A stretch of 64,000 nucleotides of DNA from Artemisia argyi. Lineage: Eukaryota > Streptophyta > Magnoliopsida > Asterales > Asteraceae. Below the pieces are notes generated by a model, which did no database searches, was not told the DNA's origin, and saw only the letters and a program-made list of their open reading frames with translations. The stretch lies in the NCBI GenBank assembly GCA_030686995.1, contig CM060697.1:42255015-42319014 (forward strand), written 5' to 3'. Made by a program: the position numbers and the translations under genes. This document shows positions 60,690 through 64,000 of the stretch, one piece after another; within the stretch, counting starts at the first letter, position 1, and every line of letters begins with the position of its first letter.

Positions 60690-60905
60690 CCTAATGCAGT
60701 TGGCCACCAGCTACTTTAAAAGTCTGGGCCGAATCATGTGATGTCTTGAACCAACAAAAGGACGCGTGTTCAATTCCGTTCCGCAGCATGGTTGGGTATT
60801 GGGTGGAGGTATTTCACAGGCATCAAACCTTTGCTGGGTAAGGTTGATGGGTACCATTATAGTACACAGGGTTAAGGTGTCACTGCCAATCTACACTTTT
60901 TACCA
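60690..60905 (+). mobile_element. Possible SINE
   Basis: Box B-like GCGTGTTCAATTCCG (60764-60778) followed by a GC-balanced body up to a T-rich end. Box A is unclear. Differs in composition from its AT-rich surroundings. Confidence 0.3.
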
Positions 60906-61082
60906 ACCAAATAGGTCAGTCACACATTATGTTTAGTCTCCGTAGTTAGAAAAATATTTATTTTCTTTTGAAATATTAACATTGTTAGCATAATAGAAGC
61001 TCATAACCTTACTTTTGAGGTGAGTGTACATGAAATCATGTTATTGTGATAAACGTTGGTCATAACGACATGTGTATATATA

Positions 61083-61420
61083 CTAGATTTTAGGCCCGCC
61101 CCGCTGGGGCGGCTAGCTTTAAAAATAGTAATATAAGTATTAACGTGTAGCGACATAAATTAAGTAAAAAAAATGCTATTATTAATAAAATAATAATGTT
61201 GAACAAAACCTAACTAAGGTTAAGGTTGAAAATAAGAAAACAAAATATAGTTTATAATCTATGAAGAACTTCGCTATATACAACGTTGGTTGTAGAGTTG
61301 GTGTAGTTGTCGTCTCTGTCACAACATAGCACATTTAGACCTCTTACTTTTTACTCTTGAAGCGGTTACATAAAGTTGTCCGTGGAAAAAAACAGACCGT
61401 TCCAAATAGAGGCCAACCTT
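61083..61420 (-). mobile_element. Helitron 3' part with helicase C-terminal relic
   Basis: Minus strand ends CTAG at 61086-61083 before a T, preceded by the hairpin GCCGCCCCAGCGGGGCGGGC. At 61403-61330 (minus) the frame reads SVFFHGQLYVTASRVKSK, which matches the HGQLYVAxSRVxS motif near the C-terminus of the Helitron RepHel/PIF1 helicase. Stops occur right after it. The 5' side and Rep domain were not found. Confidence 0.65.
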
Positions 61421-62329
61421 ACATAAAGTTTGGGCCTTTACGTTCAAAATAGAGGACCACCCGATAGGTGGCTAGCTCCAAAAATTCTTTTAAGATAATG
61501 CATAGACTAAAAAACTTTATAAGATAACATTACAAAAAAAATGACATTAACAAAAACAAAAAAATTGTGTTTTTTACAAAAATAACTACCAACAATTATA
61601 CCTTGCTTAAGCATTTCAAAAACTATAAAGTTGCTCATCATCCATCATCCATCATCCAAAACACAAAAACGCTTTACCCTATTCAAAATAGGGTGCCACT
61701 GAGATTTGGGTGGTCACTTAACAGCATAATAATCACTAAACCCTTAACATGACAAGAACATTGCATTGAGATTCGGTAGACGTTCTTCATGGATTTCTCA
61801 TCTTTCTCGTGTATTTTCTGATGTTCTTCCAACCTTTGTGTAAAGAGCATGACAGTAACCACAAACCTCCATACCATTTTTTCAAGGTGTAGCAACATCA
61901 CACACATAACAATAGCACTGCATTTTAACAATCAATAACATACGTATTAAGAAGCACAAATCCTAAGAAGCTCCAAATAACTTATAATTCATCAATAGTC
62001 TATGAAATGGCGTGTTCTACGTAATGCCATCTATTATAGCTGTCATCGTTTAAGGGTGTTTAAGACTAATTATTGTTGTGAATTATTTCATACAGCTTAT
62101 CTCAGTTACAAAAATAAAATATGCAGTTTAGTTATTCAATACCAAACACCCTTATTAAGTAGCACTATAGCAACATATTCATTTTTCTTGTAAGTGATCT
62201 TTAACGGAACAATGTTATTATGTTTGACAATCACATGTTAATAATATTAAGATATGATACAACGCTTCCTTACCACAGTAAACAACACCACATGTAAACC
62301 AACAAAGGGAGGTGGATAGAACCTATTAC
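61421..62329. other. Intergenic
   Basis: Contains another GGCTAGC...-type GC-rich patch near 61455-61480 (CACCCGATAGGTGGCTAGC) and a CATC microsatellite (61638-61657). No gene recognised. Confidence 0.45.
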
Positions 62330-62756
62330 CATTCCCATACAGATTGGCAATAGCTCTGACAACCATTCTTGTGTATGTAGATCCTCAGCATTAGCTGCAA
62401 TCATTGCCAGCAGACTAATACCCCCTTGAGCTATTACCAGTTCTTGATTATCTTCTACATACACCAAAAAAAGTAACAGTGAAGATTACCCTAAACACTT
62501 TAAAATGATTAAAAATAATTAAATTATATACATAGACGTGTAATGTGTAAGTGCATTTAAAAATTATGGTTGGCGCGTGTACACACACATAAAGAGCATG
62601 AAAAAAAAGGAGAAGAAGAGGAGAGACCATTCATTGCAAGATTGGCAATAGCACCAGCTGCTATTCTGCAAATTGTATCATCAAAGCTTCTGCTTTTAAA
62701 GAGCCACAACAGGTATGCATGACCACCATCTTCAACTATTCTTTCCTGATTTGTAT
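62330..62756 (-). pseudogene. Fragment of an armadillo-repeat kinesin (ARK type), two exons
   Basis: Exon 62756-62628 (129 nt) encodes one armadillo repeat: DTNQERIVEDGGHAYLLWLF...ICRIAAGAIANLAMN. Exon 62454-62330 (125 nt) encodes the next: EDNQELVIAQGGISLLAMIAANAED, then a 1-nt deletion breaks the frame before VVRAIANLYGN. Splice sites GT/AG are kept. I recognise these repeats from plant ARK kinesins, where NEANQE..GG and RMVAGAIANL recur. The motor domain is not in the window; the gene may continue right of 64000 but the frameshift indicates a pseudogene or a decayed duplicate. Confidence 0.65.
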
Positions 62757-64000
62757 CTGCACATAACACAACATAGGTTACATTTTAAAAAACATTTATT
62801 AATAATCAAGTAAATTTGGTATCCTGGAATAAGGTGTCTATTAAGTGGGTTCAAATCTACACAATTTAAAATATCTTTTAGTAGACTGCACGCAACATAT
62901 GGCTTATTATATCACCATCTCCCACCCCATACAGTTTTGGCATGTGCAAAGAAACACTTACCATACTTTATACATAGCCTGATATATTGAAAGGCATTTC
63001 CGCATCAGGGAACCGTATTTGGTACGCGTATTGATAAGTGTATTATATGTCATCTAAAATTCAAAAGTAATATTTCATTTGCTTAGCATTTTGTTTAAAA
63101 CATTGGTCTAAGAAATACTTCGCGTGCGATAAACTTATAATCTATTCAAGTTGTATATAGTAACAACTAATGTATTGTAGATGCAGGAAATGAAACTAAC
63201 CCATATGGTGAAAAGTTATATAATTCCTCGTCAGTTTTGGTTGTACATAATATTTCTTCATCTCTGCATATAATGAAAACGTCATGTTCAATTGCCTGCG
63301 TTTTACACAAACCTATATACTATTGTTCAAGTATTTGTTAAATGGCAATATCATATTTAAATGAACATATATGCTGCTGTTTAAGTATCTATTATATGGA
63401 AGAAAAAAAGATGAAATAATAACTTGTTTAAGTATTGTGAGTGGGGCATTGTTATCATGACAAAAGCAAAAAATATGTAGCCATGTTAACACTTGATATA
63501 CAACCAAAAAATAGCATTTCTTTTATTCATGTAGAATAGAACCATACTGATTTTTTTATACCTCAAGAACCTCCATCTTAATATCTTTATTTAATAACCT
63601 ACTGTGAATGTGTAATATACTCCGTTCATATTGATTTGACCCATTGTAACTTCTTTTACGTATCGCGACTGCATTCCTAATGGTAACATTTTGGAGAATC
63701 CTATCAAGCCGTAACGATTTAACTAACTTCATCTTTTGTAGTGTTTCCTTGAGCTACATTCTCATAGTGATTCATCAAGTTTATTTGAACTCCCTTCACC
63801 AATTCCAATAAAAAAAAGTATCTATGTCAAACCTCTCCCGTGTTCTCTAGCATTATCGTGTATAGTTCCGCATTTCCCTACTTAATATGGACATCAACAA
63901 AAATAGATACTTCCACAAGTATCTTTTCAAATTCTCAAACAGATCAACATTAACAAACCACATGTAAATATAAACAATTATAGCACAATCATGGACTCAT
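62757..64000. other. Right edge, no clear gene
   Basis: If the kinesin fragment is part of a larger copy, upstream (N-terminal) exons would be here on the minus strand. Weak open pieces occur near 63640-63790 (LKETLQKMKLVKSLRLD) but they contain stops and are not convincing. Confidence 0.35.

Overview
This is nuclear DNA from a flowering plant, most likely an Asteraceae species of the Tanacetum/Artemisia/Helianthus kind. The evidence is spliced host genes with plant-specific families (HVA22-like, C2H2-like zinc finger with a PARP-like C-terminal region, armadillo-kinesin fragment), Tekay-type Ty3/gypsy chromoviruses with very long TGTAACACCCC... LTRs, a plant L1 LINE, tRNA-derived SINEs, hAT MITEs and Helitron ends. 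No bacterial, organellar, rRNA, tRNA or CRISPR feature was seen. The family and genus guess rests on memory of the retroelement proteins, not on a search.

Layout. 1-6327: left-truncated Tekay-type element A on the minus strand (gag running off the window, an extra ORF upstream of gag, PBS, 3.24-kb LTR), inserted in a Tat/Athila-like LTR (6328-7734) that itself abuts a second partial LTR of the same family (7735-8201); then an old Tekay-like LTR remnant (8202 to about 10860). 12266-13065: a small Helitron and a Tourist-like MITE. 13275-16490: three-exon host zinc finger gene (minus). 17611-24815: a three-level nest, an old hAT MITE split by a Ty1/copia element with matching 5-bp target duplications (TSDs), split in turn by a 1454-bp solo LTR with its own TSD. 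25622-26210: inverted-repeat MITE bounded by (TA)n tracts. 27770-31745: three SINEs and one small single-exon gene (30602-30862). 32209-33990: six-exon HVA22-like gene (minus), with a plausible promoter near 35900. 36910-37203: 73-bp minisatellite. 38278-40093: hAT element with perfect 8-bp TSD, carrying a nested younger hAT MITE (38594-39040) and a Helitron-like 3' end. 40582-45819: L1-type LINE with 24-bp TSD. 46460-59819: complete 13.36-kb Tekay chromovirus B with 5-bp TSD ACGTA, two LTRs of about 3.55-3.59 kb, and a decayed pol. 59929-61420: CACTA-like and Helitron remnants, the latter with a recognisable helicase C-terminal motif. 62330-62756: two decayed exons of an armadillo-repeat kinesin.

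The window is mainly a nested transposon region between a few host genes. Gene coordinates for spliced genes are given as whole spans with exon limits in the evidence. Most element boundaries were fixed by finding TG...CA ends, terminal inverted repeats and target duplications directly in the sequence; lineage names are inferred from protein motifs.
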